NCBI GenBank assembly: GCA_009780985.1
Contig: WQYZ01000012.1
Location: 1-43,270, forward strand
Direction: 5' to 3'
DNA: 43,270 bases
From: Oscillospiraceae bacterium
Lineage (GTDB): Bacteria; Bacillota; Clostridia; Oscillospirales; WRJC01
Below the pieces are notes generated by a model. The model had not been told where the DNA came from. It was given only the letters and a program-made list of their open reading frames with translations, and ran no database searches. The position numbers and the translations under genes are program-made. This document shows, in pieces, positions 8,699 to 17,196 of the stretch; position 1 is the stretch's first letter; every line of letters begins with the position of its first letter.

Positions 8699-9760
8699 CT
8701 ATTGTACTTCTAAAGTCCAGTCGTATTTATCTTCGATTTTGCCCCATTGAATACCGGTCAGGGTATCGTAGAGTTTCTGAGCAATCGGTCCGATTTCACC
8801 GCCGTTTATCTCTATTATATTCCCGTTGTCGTTCAATGTGCCTATCGGCGAGATTACCGCAGCTGTTCCCGCACCGAATGCTTCGTTCAGTTTTCCGGCT
8901 TTATTTGCTTCGGTTATCTCAGATAAAGCAACTTTTCTTTCTTCAACCGTATATCCCCAGTCTTTCAATAAATGTATACACGAATCCCTCGTAACTCCAG
9001 GAAGTACGCTTCCCTCAAGACTTGGGGTTATAATTTTGTTGTCTATGACGAAAAATACGTTCATCGTACCGACTTCGTCAATATATTTTCTCTCAACTCC
9101 GTCAAGCCACAAAACCTGAGTATATCCCATATCCTGCGCCCTCTCCTGACCTTTGAGGGACGCCGCGTAGTTTGCGCCGGCTTTGGCAAATCCCAAACCG
9201 CCTCTGACTGCCCGCACATACTCATTTTCGACGTATATTTTAACCGGATCTATGCCCTCGGGATAATACGCCCCGACCGGAGACAGAATTATAATAAATA
9301 AGTAGGTTCCCGAAATTTTAACCCCGATATACGGGTCTGTCGCTATCATAAACGGGCGTATGTAGAGGGAATGATCCGGCTCTGACGGCACCCAGTCGCT
9401 GTCGGTTCTGACTATCGCCTCGATTGCGTCAAGCGCGTCCTGCGGGTCGATTTCCGGCATACAAAGGCGTTCGCAAGTCCAGTTCATACGCGCGATATTT
9501 TTTTCAGGTCTGAATATCTGTACTTTGCCCGATTCTGTCCTGTAGGCTTTAAGTCCCTCGAATAATTCCTGCGCATAGTGGAAAACCATAGCGGCTGGCG
9601 AGAGTGATATATTGCCGAAAGGCACAATACGCGCGTCATGCCAGCCTTTATCTCTGCTGTAATCCATTATAAACATATGGTCTGAAAAATGCTTGCCGAA
9701 AGGCATATCTTTCGGTTTTTCTTTCTTTTGTTTTGTCTGTTCTATTTTAATGTTAAGCAT
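8699..9760 (-). CDS. ilvE: Branched-chain amino acid aminotransferase
   Basis: PLP enzyme that interconverts Leu, Ile and Val with their 2-oxo acids, using 2-oxoglutarate/glutamate. The 353 residues match the longer (BCAT, class IV, eukaryote-like) branch rather than the 308-residue E. coli type. Catalytic Lys lies at about 193 in GLGFAKAGANYAAS; FHYAQELFEGLKAYR, IRPFMIATD, QVLWLDGVERKYIDEVGTMN and GVTRDS are standard blocks. ATG start with GGAGG about 10 nt upstream. It stands alone between a transporter lipoprotein and a Uma2-type gene, not in an ilv operon. Confidence 0.95.
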   Translation of the reverse strand: MLNIKIEQTKQKKEKPKDMPFGKHFSDHMFIMDYSRDKGWHDARIVPFGNISLSPAAMVFHYAQELFEGLKAYRTESGKVQIFRPEKNIARMNWTCERLCMPEIDPQDALDAIEAIVRTDSDWVPSEPDHSLYIRPFMIATDPYIGVKISGTYLFIIILSPVGAYYPEGIDPVKIYVENEYVRAVRGGLGFAKAGANYAASLKGQERAQDMGYTQVLWLDGVERKYIDEVGTMNVFFVIDNKIITPSLEGSVLPGVTRDSCIHLLKDWGYTVEERKVALSEITEANKAGKLNEAFGAGTAAVISPIGTLNDNGNIIEINGGEIGPIAQKLYDTLTGIQWGKIEDKYDWTLEVQ

Positions 9761-9797
9761 TTCGATATTTCCTCCGTATATTTTTTCTTTATTATTT

Positions 9798-10397
9798 TTA
9801 TATCAAGTTTCTGAATATTTTTTCTGTAGGAATAAGCAAATCATCTCCGAAAATAGATGTTTTTATATTTCGTCTCCTGACAAATTCTTTGACTGATTCC
9901 AGTTCGAGAGGATCTTCTTCCCTTTCTTTTATTTCTTGTTCGGTGAAAACGCCGTATCTCTTGTCAAACGCGAACTTTCCGTCTGTCAATAAATAAACCT
10001 CGACTTCTTTGTTGGGGATATTTATAATCCAATATTCTTTTACGCCGAATTTCTCATACAGACTCATTTTGGTTATTCTGTCATGGTCGGCATTGTATTT
10101 GCTAAGAACTTCGACGACGAGATCCGGCGCGCCCTCAATATTTTTAGCCGTGATTTTAGACGGGTCGCAGACTATTTTTAAATCCGGTTTGACTTCTTTG
10201 TTCTTTTCGTCGAAATATACATCTACATTTTCTCCAAAAACAGTACATTTTTTGCCGTCTAAAAAATCGCCGAATATCCTTATTAAATTATTGATAATTT
10301 TATTGTGATTAGTTGCGGGACTTGCCATATAATATATCTTCCCGCCGATGACCTCGTATCTTATGGGTTCTCGGAATTCCAAATCCATAACGCTCAT
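9798..10397 (-). CDS. Uma2-family endonuclease-fold protein (DUF820)
   Basis: Protein of 199 residues of the Uma2/DUF820 family, which has a PD-(D/E)xK nuclease fold and is often found in many copies per genome with unclear roles. Core motifs visible are YEVIGGKIYYMA at the N-terminus, VKPDLKIVCD, GAPDLVVEVLSKYN (Asp and Glu-x-x-Lys catalytic elements) and YEKFGVKEYWIINI. It is preceded by its own promoter, so it is probably monocistronic. Possibly a mobile or defence-linked gene, but nothing here proves a role. Confidence 0.87.
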   Translation of the reverse strand: MSVMDLEFREPIRYEVIGGKIYYMASPATNHNKIINNLIRIFGDFLDGKKCTVFGENVDVYFDEKNKEVKPDLKIVCDPSKITAKNIEGAPDLVVEVLSKYNADHDRITKMSLYEKFGVKEYWIINIPNKEVEVYLLTDGKFAFDKRYGVFTEQEIKEREEDPLELESVKEFVRRRNIKTSIFGDDLLIPTEKIFRNLI

Positions 10398-10447
10398 AAA
10401 TGTTTTACCTCCAACCTTTATTTTATATTTCTGCTGTTTAATATATT

Positions 10448-10476
10448 ATTATAACATAATATTTTATATTTTGCAA
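10448..10476 (-). promoter_or_regulatory. Sigma-A-type promoter of the Uma2 gene
   Basis: Reading the minus strand, TTGCAA and a perfect TATAAT are separated by exactly 17 bp, about 50 bp upstream of the Uma2-family start codon. Confidence 0.65.
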
Positions 10477-10566
10477 CTTTTTATTTTAAATAAAATTTAT
10501 ATTATATAAATATATTTCAGGTAATATTTAGACAAATAAAAATTTTATATACGGGGGCATTATTTT

Positions 10567-11871
10567 ATGAACAAAATAAAAGCACAGAAACTATCAGATT
10601 TTATCGCAAGTATCGGGGCAAATTCAGCCGTCCACACGCGCGGGGAATCACTTGAAACAACAATAGAACTTGCGAAATACGCGGGAATAAAATGGTTCCG
10701 TTCCGGCTACGAGGGCGGAGTGGAACCGGAAAAACTTATAAAGTTGCACAAAGAAACAGGCGCAATGATATCTTACGGGCTTGCAAGCGGCGGAAACGAT
10801 ATAAACCGCCTGATAAAAGGGGCTGAAGAACTCGCGGACGCGGGCGCCTTGCTCGCCCTTGATGGTCCAAACGAGCCGAATAACTGGAGCGTAAAGTATA
10901 AAGGCGAAGAGGGCGGCAGGAATTATTCATGGCGCGCAGTAGCCGAACTTCAAAGCGATTTGTACAAAGCTGTGAAGAATAACCCGAAACTCAGAAAATA
11001 CCCGGTGTTTCACATAGGCGGAGAAAACGGCACGCAGACCGACAACTGCGGATTGCAGTATCTTAAAATCCCTGAAAACGTTACAGATACGCTTATGCCT
11101 CCGGGAACAGTCTACGCCGACTTCGCAAATGTCCACAACTATTTCTGCCATCCGTCTGTAGGCGGACTTATCGATAACATAACATGGCACGCCGCAGACC
11201 CGGTCCTCGAAACAGTTCCCGGAAACGGCGGTAAATTTGACAATCTGTACGGCAACTACGGAAAAATGTGGGGCGGCGGTCATTTTGACGGGTATTCCGC
11301 AGCCGAACTTATCAATCTGCCGAGAGTAACCACCGAAACCGGCGTTACAATCGGCTCATATAACGGGGCGGTCACAGAAGATATACAGGGCAAGACTATC
11401 GCGTGCATGTACTTATCGCAGTTCAAAAATAAATACAGTTATACGGCGCTGTATATTCTGCGCGACAGGGTTGACGAGGAAGGCAATCAGACGTTCGGCC
11501 TTTTCACCCCTCAGGATAATCCCCGGAAAGCCGCGCAGTATCTGCATAATATGTCGCATGTGTTAAACGGCGGAAATAATGTTGACAATAATCTTTTACC
11601 AAGGGAATTAGCTTATAATATACATAATATGTCTGATAATGTTCACGATTTGCTTCTCCAAAAGAACAAAAACGAATTTTACCTGATTATATGGGGCGAA
11701 CATTTCACCGGCGGCAAAGACGAAATCGTCCTGGAATTTGATGAAATCCTTCAATCTGCGGACATATACGATACGGTTGAGGGAACAGAAATTGTAAAAT
11801 CCCTGAGAGAGCCCAAAGCAACAAAACTCACGCTGGCAGATCATCCAATTATAGTGAAAATAAAAATATGA
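10567..11871 (+). CDS. Putative cytoplasmic glycoside hydrolase (clan GH-A-like TIM barrel)
   Basis: A 434-residue protein with no signal peptide. LALDGPNEPNNW places an Asn-Glu pair (Glu103) as in clan GH-A acid/base residues, and RVTTETGVTIG (Glu257) is positioned like the nucleophile strand. Other barrel-like strands are IKWFRSGYEGG, MISYGLASG and ADFANVHNYF. Roughly residues 330-434 look like a small beta domain, as in many GH-A enzymes. GGGGGC is a weak ribosome binding site. I cannot assign a GH family. It may hydrolyse an imported glycoside inside the cell, or be a non-catalytic relative. The convergent operon ends just downstream at a palindromic element. Confidence 0.6.
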   Translation: MNKIKAQKLSDFIASIGANSAVHTRGESLETTIELAKYAGIKWFRSGYEGGVEPEKLIKLHKETGAMISYGLASGGNDINRLIKGAEELADAGALLALDGPNEPNNWSVKYKGEEGGRNYSWRAVAELQSDLYKAVKNNPKLRKYPVFHIGGENGTQTDNCGLQYLKIPENVTDTLMPPGTVYADFANVHNYFCHPSVGGLIDNITWHAADPVLETVPGNGGKFDNLYGNYGKMWGGGHFDGYSAAELINLPRVTTETGVTIGSYNGAVTEDIQGKTIACMYLSQFKNKYSYTALYILRDRVDEEGNQTFGLFTPQDNPRKAAQYLHNMSHVLNGGNNVDNNLLPRELAYNIHNMSDNVHDLLLQKNKNEFYLIIWGEHFTGGKDEIVLEFDEILQSADIYDTVEGTEIVKSLREPKATKLTLADHPIIVKIKI

Positions 11872-11880
11872 TATATGTAA

Positions 11881-11917
11881 AAATCGTAGGGGCAAACACT
11901 GTTCGCCTCTACGATTT
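11881..11917. repeat. GTAGGGGC-family palindromic element, copy A
   Basis: An inverted repeat of 17-bp arms, AAATCGTAGGGGCAAAC and GTTCGCCTCTACGATTT, around an ACT loop, with one wobble pair and one mismatch. It belongs to the same GTAGGGGC family as copies at 17197, 32822, 39934, 40889 and 40983. It lies between two convergent genes and can fold on either strand, so it may act as a shared terminator even without a long T tract. Confidence 0.8.
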
Positions 11918-11926
11918 GAAACACGT

Positions 11927-12115
11927 CTATTGTTTTTTCGGAAGAATAATCGCGGCGGCGATATACGCTATAATTCCTGTCCCCGCCAAACAGCATAAAA
12001 TAACTGTACCGAGCCTGACAAGCGACGGGTCAATGTTAAAATATTCAGCGATTCCGCCGCAAACCCCGCAAATCATTTTTCCCTGATCAATTCTGTATAA
12101 TCTTTTACCATTCAT
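11927..12115 (-). CDS. PspC-domain membrane protein
   Basis: A 62-residue PspC-domain protein: KRLYRIDQGKMICGVCGGIAEYFNIDPSLVRLGTV, then one transmembrane helix (VILCCLAGTGIIAYIAAAIILP). PspC proteins sit in the membrane and link envelope stress to regulation in many bacteria. ATG with AGGAG upstream; 30 nt after the DUF4097 gene and last in a four-gene operon with PadR, HAAS and DUF4097 genes, a combination common in Firmicutes. Confidence 0.93.
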   Translation of the reverse strand: MNGKRLYRIDQGKMICGVCGGIAEYFNIDPSLVRLGTVILCCLAGTGIIAYIAAAIILPKKQ

Positions 12116-12145
12116 ATATAATCTCCTATCTGATATTTTTATTAT

Positions 12146-12988
12146 TTATTTAATATTTATATTTATGCTTCCGACGCCGCCGTCGATTTTTATATTATAA
12201 TCACCGGCTGACCTCCATGAATCGTTTATTTTGTTTCCGTTGAGTTTTATACTGCCGAGTCCGCCTTTTACATTATAAGCATATGCGGTTACGCTGCCGG
12301 ACAAATCCATATTTATACTTCCGACTCCGCCGTTAATTGTTATATCTCCGTTGGCTTGCCCTGATACATTGATACTTCCAACTCCGCCGTCTATTTTTGT
12401 CTGTCCGTTGATTACTGCGTTAATATCGGAGCCCCCAACTCTGTTGCCAATATTAAGATTACCGGATACAGTCATATTATCCGCGCTAAAATTTCCGACT
12501 CCGCTGTCTATTGTAAAATCTTTTGCGCTTATATCATCTATGTTGATGTTTCCGATATTCCCGGTAAAATAAACTTCGTCGAATAATTTGTCCGCCGGTA
12601 TATAAATATTTATCACGGGAGAACTCTTATTCCAGTTAAACAATCCTGACGGGAGCGTTATAAATCCGAACTTTACCGTGGTCGGATTATACGAAATTGT
12701 AAGAATGTTATTTGACAGGTCGCATTTAAGCTCGCTTTCTATAACGTTTTCAGCCTGAATTGAAATACTGCCTGCGGCATTATCATCGCCTTTGAAGATT
12801 TTAACGCTTGCTATAGTATTGTTTATATTAAGTTTATTTACGTCGCCCGATGTAAAATCTTCAGAAATATCAGTCGTCTTTCCGTCAACATAATTTTCCC
12901 CGAGAGCATACGCCGCTCCGCAAAATAATCCTCCTGCCAAAATAAACACCACTCCTATAATTATAATAATTTTCGCGCCTTTTTTCAT
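12146..12988 (-). CDS. DUF4097 (putative adhesin/beta-solenoid) membrane-anchored protein
   Basis: A 280-residue protein with an N-terminal transmembrane anchor (residues about 5-28, KIIIIIGVVFILAGGLFCGAAYA) and an outside part of short beta strands. The C-terminal half repeats a GGVGSIN unit: IDGGVGSINVSG, INGGVGSINMDL, KGGLGSIKLNG and IDGGVGSININIK, as in a beta-solenoid. DUF4097 proteins regularly accompany PadR, DUF1700 and PspC genes, as here; a sensor or scaffold role in envelope stress is inferred. Start ATG with AAGGGGAAT upstream. No enzymatic motif is visible. Confidence 0.88.
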   Translation of the reverse strand: MKKGAKIIIIIGVVFILAGGLFCGAAYALGENYVDGKTTDISEDFTSGDVNKLNINNTIASVKIFKGDDNAAGSISIQAENVIESELKCDLSNNILTISYNPTTVKFGFITLPSGLFNWNKSSPVINIYIPADKLFDEVYFTGNIGNINIDDISAKDFTIDSGVGNFSADNMTVSGNLNIGNRVGGSDINAVINGQTKIDGGVGSINVSGQANGDITINGGVGSINMDLSGSVTAYAYNVKGGLGSIKLNGNKINDSWRSAGDYNIKIDGGVGSININIK

Positions 12989-13052
12989 AATTTTCAGATT
13001 CCCCTTCTTTTATTCGGTTGATTCGATTGAACAATTTGCCTGCAGACGATAT

Positions 13053-13835
13053 TTACGCGCCCTGACGCGAGAATTTATTTGCTATTCCGCGTATTACAGA
13101 GCCTGCGAGTTTAAACTCCGATTTAAATACAAAGGCGGACAGTTTTGAAAACAGATATGCCAAAATCATCCCGATTCCCGCGATGATAAGTCCCGCGCCA
13201 ATGGGATAAAACGCCTGCGAAAATGCAAAATGGATAAACAGAGACGATATTCCGTAACCTATGGAAACAAATCCCGCGCCGACCATTATATATCCCGCAA
13301 CCGCTATTGCGGCAATCGCAAACGACACTCCCAACAATCCCATAAAAATACCGAACGCCGCCGAAGCAAGCCCGGTCGCTACAGGCAGCCAAATCGGAAA
13401 CGTGCAGAGCAAAAGCACGAATTTCCACGTATTACTGCCGGATTTTTTTGATTTGTACGAGTTGCTGGAATTATCAGAACTGTTAGAATTGTTTTTAACA
13501 GTCGAATCGTTATTATTATATGTGCTCGAAACATTTTCATAAGTATAATTGTTAAAATCAATTTTAGGATTCTCAGTTTCTTCTTTCAATATGTTTTCCA
13601 CTTTGATTTCTGAGCTGTCCGTACTATCGCCGTTGTCTTTATTTTCTTCTATTTCGTTTTTTATTTTATTCGCTAAATTCTCAGGAGATTCAAATTCCGA
13701 TATAATTTCTTCTTCGTTGTCAGTTCCTGCGTCGGCAAAATATTCTTCGTAATATTTTAAGGCGCCTGCCCTCTCCTCGTCTGTAAGAGAGGATAAATCC
13801 TCTTTTAACTTTTGCAAAAATTCGCTCTTATTCAT
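13053..13835 (-). CDS. HAAS-domain (DUF1700) membrane protein
   Basis: A 260-residue protein. Residues 1-62 form the HAAS/DUF1700 domain (MNKSEFLQKLKEDLSSLTDEER, YYEEYFADAG, ESPENLANKIK). A low-complexity Asn/Ser/Lys linker (about 85-135) follows, then four or so hydrophobic segments (about 138-235). HAAS domains are thought to pair with PadR-like regulators in signalling, and here the gene overlaps the padR-like gene by 4 nt (ATGA), so translation is coupled. It likely relays membrane state to the regulator; this is inference from family context. Confidence 0.9.
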   Translation of the reverse strand: MNKSEFLQKLKEDLSSLTDEERAGALKYYEEYFADAGTDNEEEIISEFESPENLANKIKNEIEENKDNGDSTDSSEIKVENILKEETENPKIDFNNYTYENVSSTYNNNDSTVKNNSNSSDNSSNSYKSKKSGSNTWKFVLLLCTFPIWLPVATGLASAAFGIFMGLLGVSFAIAAIAVAGYIMVGAGFVSIGYGISSLFIHFAFSQAFYPIGAGLIIAGIGMILAYLFSKLSAFVFKSEFKLAGSVIRGIANKFSRQGA

Positions 13836-14398
13836 TTATCATTTTCTCCCTTATTTGTTTTATCGTTTTCCGAGGTCCGCTTTCCAACTTCCGAATTTCC
13901 CTGAGTTTTGCTTGTTAAAAAATCATCCAGCTTTTTTCCGAGCTTCAATCCCTCGGTTTTTAGCAGTTCTATCTTTTCGTCTATTTTTAAGCTTTCCAAT
14001 TTTTCGTTGATTTTCAGGTTGTCAAATATTTCGCTCAGATATGTGTTTATATTATAGTGCGATGTGTTTCTGTTTCCGTTCTTCACGTCAAAATCCTTAT
14101 CGAAAACCTTGTCTATTTTCTGCTTGTATGCTTCCCATTCTTCTTTATAAAGACTCAATAAAATTCTGCCTTTGTTTGTTATTCTATAATACCGCCTGTT
14201 TCTGCCGAGATATTCCATGTCATAGACTTCGAGGTCGTTGTCTTTTTGCAGCCGCCGCAGAACAGGATATAGCGTAGATTCCGAAATCCCGATTATATTA
14301 TTTACTTCCTGAGTTATTTTATATCCGTAAGTGTCTTCTTCTGCCACAACGGACAATACAATCGCGTCAAGAAGCGAAGCGTTTACAGTGAATATCAA
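13832..14398 (-). CDS. PadR-family transcriptional regulator
   Basis: A 188-residue protein with the PadR winged helix in residues 5-85: LLDAIVLSVVAEEDTYGYKITQEV, SESTLYPVLRRLQKDNDLEVYD and RRYYRITNKGR. The C-terminal half is helical and charged (coiled-coil-like IFDNLKINEKLESLKIDEKIELLKTEG), with near repeats of the I/L-K-I-D/N-E-K unit. Start is TTG; AAGGAG is about 11 nt upstream. First gene of the HAAS-DUF4097-PspC operon. A perfect 9-bp dyad covers the -10 of its promoter, so autorepression is likely. Confidence 0.92.
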   Translation of the reverse strand: MIFTVNASLLDAIVLSVVAEEDTYGYKITQEVNNIIGISESTLYPVLRRLQKDNDLEVYDMEYLGRNRRYYRITNKGRILLSLYKEEWEAYKQKIDKVFDKDFDVKNGNRNTSHYNINTYLSEIFDNLKINEKLESLKIDEKIELLKTEGLKLGKKLDDFLTSKTQGNSEVGKRTSENDKTNKGENDK

Positions 14399-14430
14399 TT
14401 CCTACACACTCCTTCTTTTTGTTTGATGAT

Positions 14431-14462
14431 AATATTATACACCATATAATATTGTTTGTCAA
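14431..14462 (-). promoter_or_regulatory. Promoter and dyad operator of the PadR operon
   Basis: On the minus strand TTGACA and TATAAT are separated by exactly 17 bp (both consensus). A perfect dyad, AATATTATA-CACCA-TATAATATT (14431-14453), includes the -10 and most of the spacer. A dimeric regulator such as PadR bound here would block polymerase. Confidence 0.8.
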
Positions 14463-14493
14463 TAGATATTATAAAAATTTTTTATTTTTTTTG

Positions 14494-14631
14494 AAATATA
14501 AGGGCGAATATTATTTAGAAACGGAAATAAACTGGCTGAACAACAGAGATAAACGGACTAAATTAAATACAATAGGTATGGTAAAATCGACAGTTTTAGA
14601 AAGCGGTATGAAAATACTTTTGAACTATTGA
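14494..14631 (+). pseudogene. ISAs1-family transposase fragment
   Basis: The translated stretch GEYYLETEINWLNNRDKRT followed by KLNTIGMVKSTVLESG resembles the interior of ISAs1-family transposases, where 'YYLxTDIDWL...KEKWxGLKxIGMVKS' precedes the RYYISSL block. Only about 45 codons remain. The N-terminal DDE portion and C-terminus are missing and no terminal repeats were seen. It sits between the PadR promoter and the phosphohexomutase promoter. Identification is by remembered motif, without alignment. Confidence 0.55.
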
Positions 14632-14656
14632 CTATTAACGCTAAATAATGTATAAT
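14628..14656 (+). promoter_or_regulatory. Promoter of the phosphohexomutase gene
   Basis: TTGACT and TATAAT are separated by exactly 17 bp and lie about 55 bp before the ATG of the phosphohexomutase. The -35 lies at the end of the transposase remnant. Confidence 0.75.
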
Positions 14657-14710
14657 ATTAACTGCGTTTACTGCGAAATTTTATGAAAAAATAATTTTGG
14701 GGTTGTAAAA

Positions 14711-16414
14711 ATGTTAGATTTTCAAAAAGAATATAGAAATTGGCTTAATAATGCCGACAGTGCGACCAGATTAGACCTTTCGTCGCTGAACGACGCAGAA
14801 ATACAGGACAGATTTTACCGTACGCTTGAATTCGGAACGGGGGGATTGCGCGGAGTTATAGGCGCGGGGCTTAACAGAATAAACAAGTATGTCGTAGGAC
14901 AGGCAACACAGGGACTTGCAAACCAACTTTTAAAAACCAGTAATAATTCGAAATGTCAGGGAGTCGCCATTGCATATGACAGCCGGAATATGTCGCCTGA
15001 GTTTGCCGAAGAAGCGGCGGCAGTGCTCGCGGCAAACGGGATAAAAGTATATTTGTTTGAAAGTCTGCGTCCTACGCCCGAACTGTCTTTTGCCGTCCGG
15101 TATTTAAATTGCGCGTCGGGAATTGTCATAACGGCAAGTCATAATCCCGCAAAATATAACGGATATAAAGTTTACGGAGCGGACGGTTCGCAGATTACTC
15201 CCGAAACTTCAAATATAATCTCATCCGAAATAGCCGGAACAGATATTTTCGGCGGCGTCAGACATATGGACTTTGAATCCGCAAAAACTCTGGGATTTAT
15301 CGAGATTGTCGGGGAATCTATCGATCGGGCATATATTGACCGAGTGAAAGAACAAAGCGTAAATCCGAGCCTTGTTTCGGTAAAAGGCGGAGATTATACG
15401 CTTGTATATACTCCTTTGCATGGCAGCGGGAATTTGCCTGTCAGGAGAGTTTTAGACGAGATTGGATTCAAAAATGTTATCGTCGTATCGGAGCAGGAAT
15501 TGCCGGACGGAAATTTCCCCACAGTAAAATCTCCGAATCCCGAAGAAAAAGAGGGATTCGCCATTGCGATTAAATATGCCGAAATACACAACGCGGATTT
15601 GATTATCGCAACAGACCCTGACGGAGACAGAGTCGGCATTGCAGTCAAAGATGCGTATGGTAAATACAGAACTATGACAGGAAATCAGGTCGGGGTTTTA
15701 TTGACGGAGTATATATCAAGCCAAGGCAGTCTGCCTGAAAACGGCACAGTCGTAAAAACGATAGTGACAACAGATATGGTACGCGGAATATGTCAAAAGT
15801 ACGGGCTTGAACTTGCAGAAGTTTTGACGGGTTTCAAGTATATCGGTGAGAAAATAATGGAATTTGAGGAATCCGGTGATAAAACGTTTGTTTTCGGATT
15901 TGAGGAGAGTTACGGGTATTTAAAAGGCACGTATGCAAGGGATAAAGACGCGGTAGTGGCGAGTATGCTTATAGCTGAAATGGCGTTATATTATCAGATG
16001 CAGGGTTTGACATTATATGAGCAGATGCAGAATTTATACAACGAATATGGATATTACACCGAAGATTTAATATCTGTTACAATGGAGGGCGCGTCGGGGA
16101 TTGAAAAAATAAAGGGAATTATGGAAAATCTGCGGTCAGTCCCGCCAAAAAAAATCGGAGGACTGAAAGTTTCAGCTGTCCGCGATTATAAAACAGCGCA
16201 GAAACGAGACATCGTTTCAGATGAAATACAAGCGATATTTCTACCGAAATCCGATGTGCTGTATTTTGAATTGGAAAATGGCAATAGCTTTGTTGCCCGT
16301 CCGTCAGGGACGGAGCCTAAAATCAAGTTTTACCTGATGTGCCGAGGCGAATCCGAAACGGAGACCGAAAATTTGCTTGAGAATATAAAAGAGTGGGTAA
16401 AACAGAACATATAA
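14711..16414 (+). CDS. Phosphoglucomutase/phosphomannomutase (alpha-D-phosphohexomutase)
   Basis: Phosphohexomutase of 567 residues, interconverting hexose-1- and hexose-6-phosphates through a phosphoserine. GIVITASHNPAKYNGYK holds the catalytic Ser (about 143); TDPDGDRVG (about 301-308) binds magnesium; GFEESYGYLKGTYARDKDAV is the sugar-binding loop; FVARPSGTEPKIKFY closes the active site in domain 4. Length and motifs match the PgcA/ManB-type enzymes of Firmicutes (about 570-580 residues). It links storage or cell-wall sugars to glycolysis. A near-consensus promoter precedes it. Confidence 0.95.
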   Translation: MLDFQKEYRNWLNNADSATRLDLSSLNDAEIQDRFYRTLEFGTGGLRGVIGAGLNRINKYVVGQATQGLANQLLKTSNNSKCQGVAIAYDSRNMSPEFAEEAAAVLAANGIKVYLFESLRPTPELSFAVRYLNCASGIVITASHNPAKYNGYKVYGADGSQITPETSNIISSEIAGTDIFGGVRHMDFESAKTLGFIEIVGESIDRAYIDRVKEQSVNPSLVSVKGGDYTLVYTPLHGSGNLPVRRVLDEIGFKNVIVVSEQELPDGNFPTVKSPNPEEKEGFAIAIKYAEIHNADLIIATDPDGDRVGIAVKDAYGKYRTMTGNQVGVLLTEYISSQGSLPENGTVVKTIVTTDMVRGICQKYGLELAEVLTGFKYIGEKIMEFEESGDKTFVFGFEESYGYLKGTYARDKDAVVASMLIAEMALYYQMQGLTLYEQMQNLYNEYGYYTEDLISVTMEGASGIEKIKGIMENLRSVPPKKIGGLKVSAVRDYKTAQKRDIVSDEIQAIFLPKSDVLYFELENGNSFVARPSGTEPKIKFYLMCRGESETETENLLENIKEWVKQNI

Positions 16415-16451
16415 ATGAAATTTAAGAATTTCGAAAAGGAGTAACATAAAT

Positions 16452-17162
16452 ATGAAAATGAGCGGCAATACTATACTAATCACAGGCGGAGCGACAGGAA
16501 TAGGATATTCTATGGCAAAATACTTTTCAGCGCGTGATAACGAAGTCGTAATCTGCGGACGACGCATTGACAGATTAGAACAGGCAAAAAAAGAGCTTCC
16601 GGGTCTTCACACAGTGCAGTGCGATGTGACAAATCCCGACGAGCGCAAAAAATTATTAACATATATGAACGAGCATTTCCCAAATATGAATATACTTATA
16701 AATAACGCAGGTATACAGCGCGATATTGATTTGAGCAAAGGCATATCGGAACTTGAATCCGGTGAAAGCGAAATACTGGTCAATTTTGAAGCTCCGGTAT
16801 ACCTGTCAGCTTTGTTTAATCCTATGATAACCGGAAAGGATAATGCGGCAATCGTACATGTGTCGTCGGGACTTGCTTTCCGCGCCGAATATTCGATAGG
16901 AGTGCCTCTGTACTGCGCGACGAAAGCTGCGATCCATGCCTTTTCACTTACACAGCGCAAACAGCTTACGCCTCTTGGCATAAAAGTTATAGAACTGATA
17001 CCGCCCGCAGTTATATCAGAACTGAACCCTGAGGGACGTAAAAAACGAAACTCGGCGGTTTCACTGTATATGATATCTTCAGATGATTATGTCGAATCGG
17101 CGTTATCAAAAATGGAGCAGGGCGAAGATGAAATCAGAGATGAACAAAAAAGGAAATTATAA
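16452..17162 (+). CDS. Short-chain dehydrogenase/reductase (DltE-like)
   Basis: SDR of 236 residues. The cofactor loop TGGATGIG is at 11-18, NNAG at 84-87, Ser near 138-139 (HVSSG), and the catalytic pair Tyr154/Lys158 in YCATK. The NVVICGRR-like stretch after strand 2 (EVVICGRRIDR) suggests NADP(H). The overall pattern resembles DltE-type oxidoreductases. AAGGAG lies about 8-10 nt upstream. It follows the phosphohexomutase gene by 37 nt and may be co-transcribed. Substrate unknown. Directly behind its stop a decayed gene start is seen. Confidence 0.9.
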   Translation: MKMSGNTILITGGATGIGYSMAKYFSARDNEVVICGRRIDRLEQAKKELPGLHTVQCDVTNPDERKKLLTYMNEHFPNMNILINNAGIQRDIDLSKGISELESGESEILVNFEAPVYLSALFNPMITGKDNAAIVHVSSGLAFRAEYSIGVPLYCATKAAIHAFSLTQRKQLTPLGIKVIELIPPAVISELNPEGRKKRNSAVSLYMISSDDYVESALSKMEQGEDEIRDEQKRKL

Positions 17163-17163
17163 T

Positions 17164-17196
17164 ATGAACACAAATTACGATGTCATAATTTGCGGC
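17164..17196 (+). pseudogene. 5' remnant of an FAD/NAD-binding oxidoreductase gene
   Basis: ATG starts 1 nt after the SDR stop codon and is preceded by AAGGA. The first codons read MNTNYDVIICG, the usual opening of flavoproteins (MxxxYDVIIxGxGxxG). The reading then runs straight into the palindromic element at 17197 and stops at about 17259. It looks like the start of a Rossmann flavoprotein gene cut off at its GxGxxG motif by the repeat. Only 11 codons survive, so this is suggestive, not proven. Confidence 0.4.

Noticed and set aside
12146-12400. Repeated CGACGCCGCC / CCGACTCCGCC units as a possible CRISPR or tandem repeat
   Set aside because: They encode the GGVGSI repeats of the DUF4097 protein; spacing and divergence fit a protein repeat.
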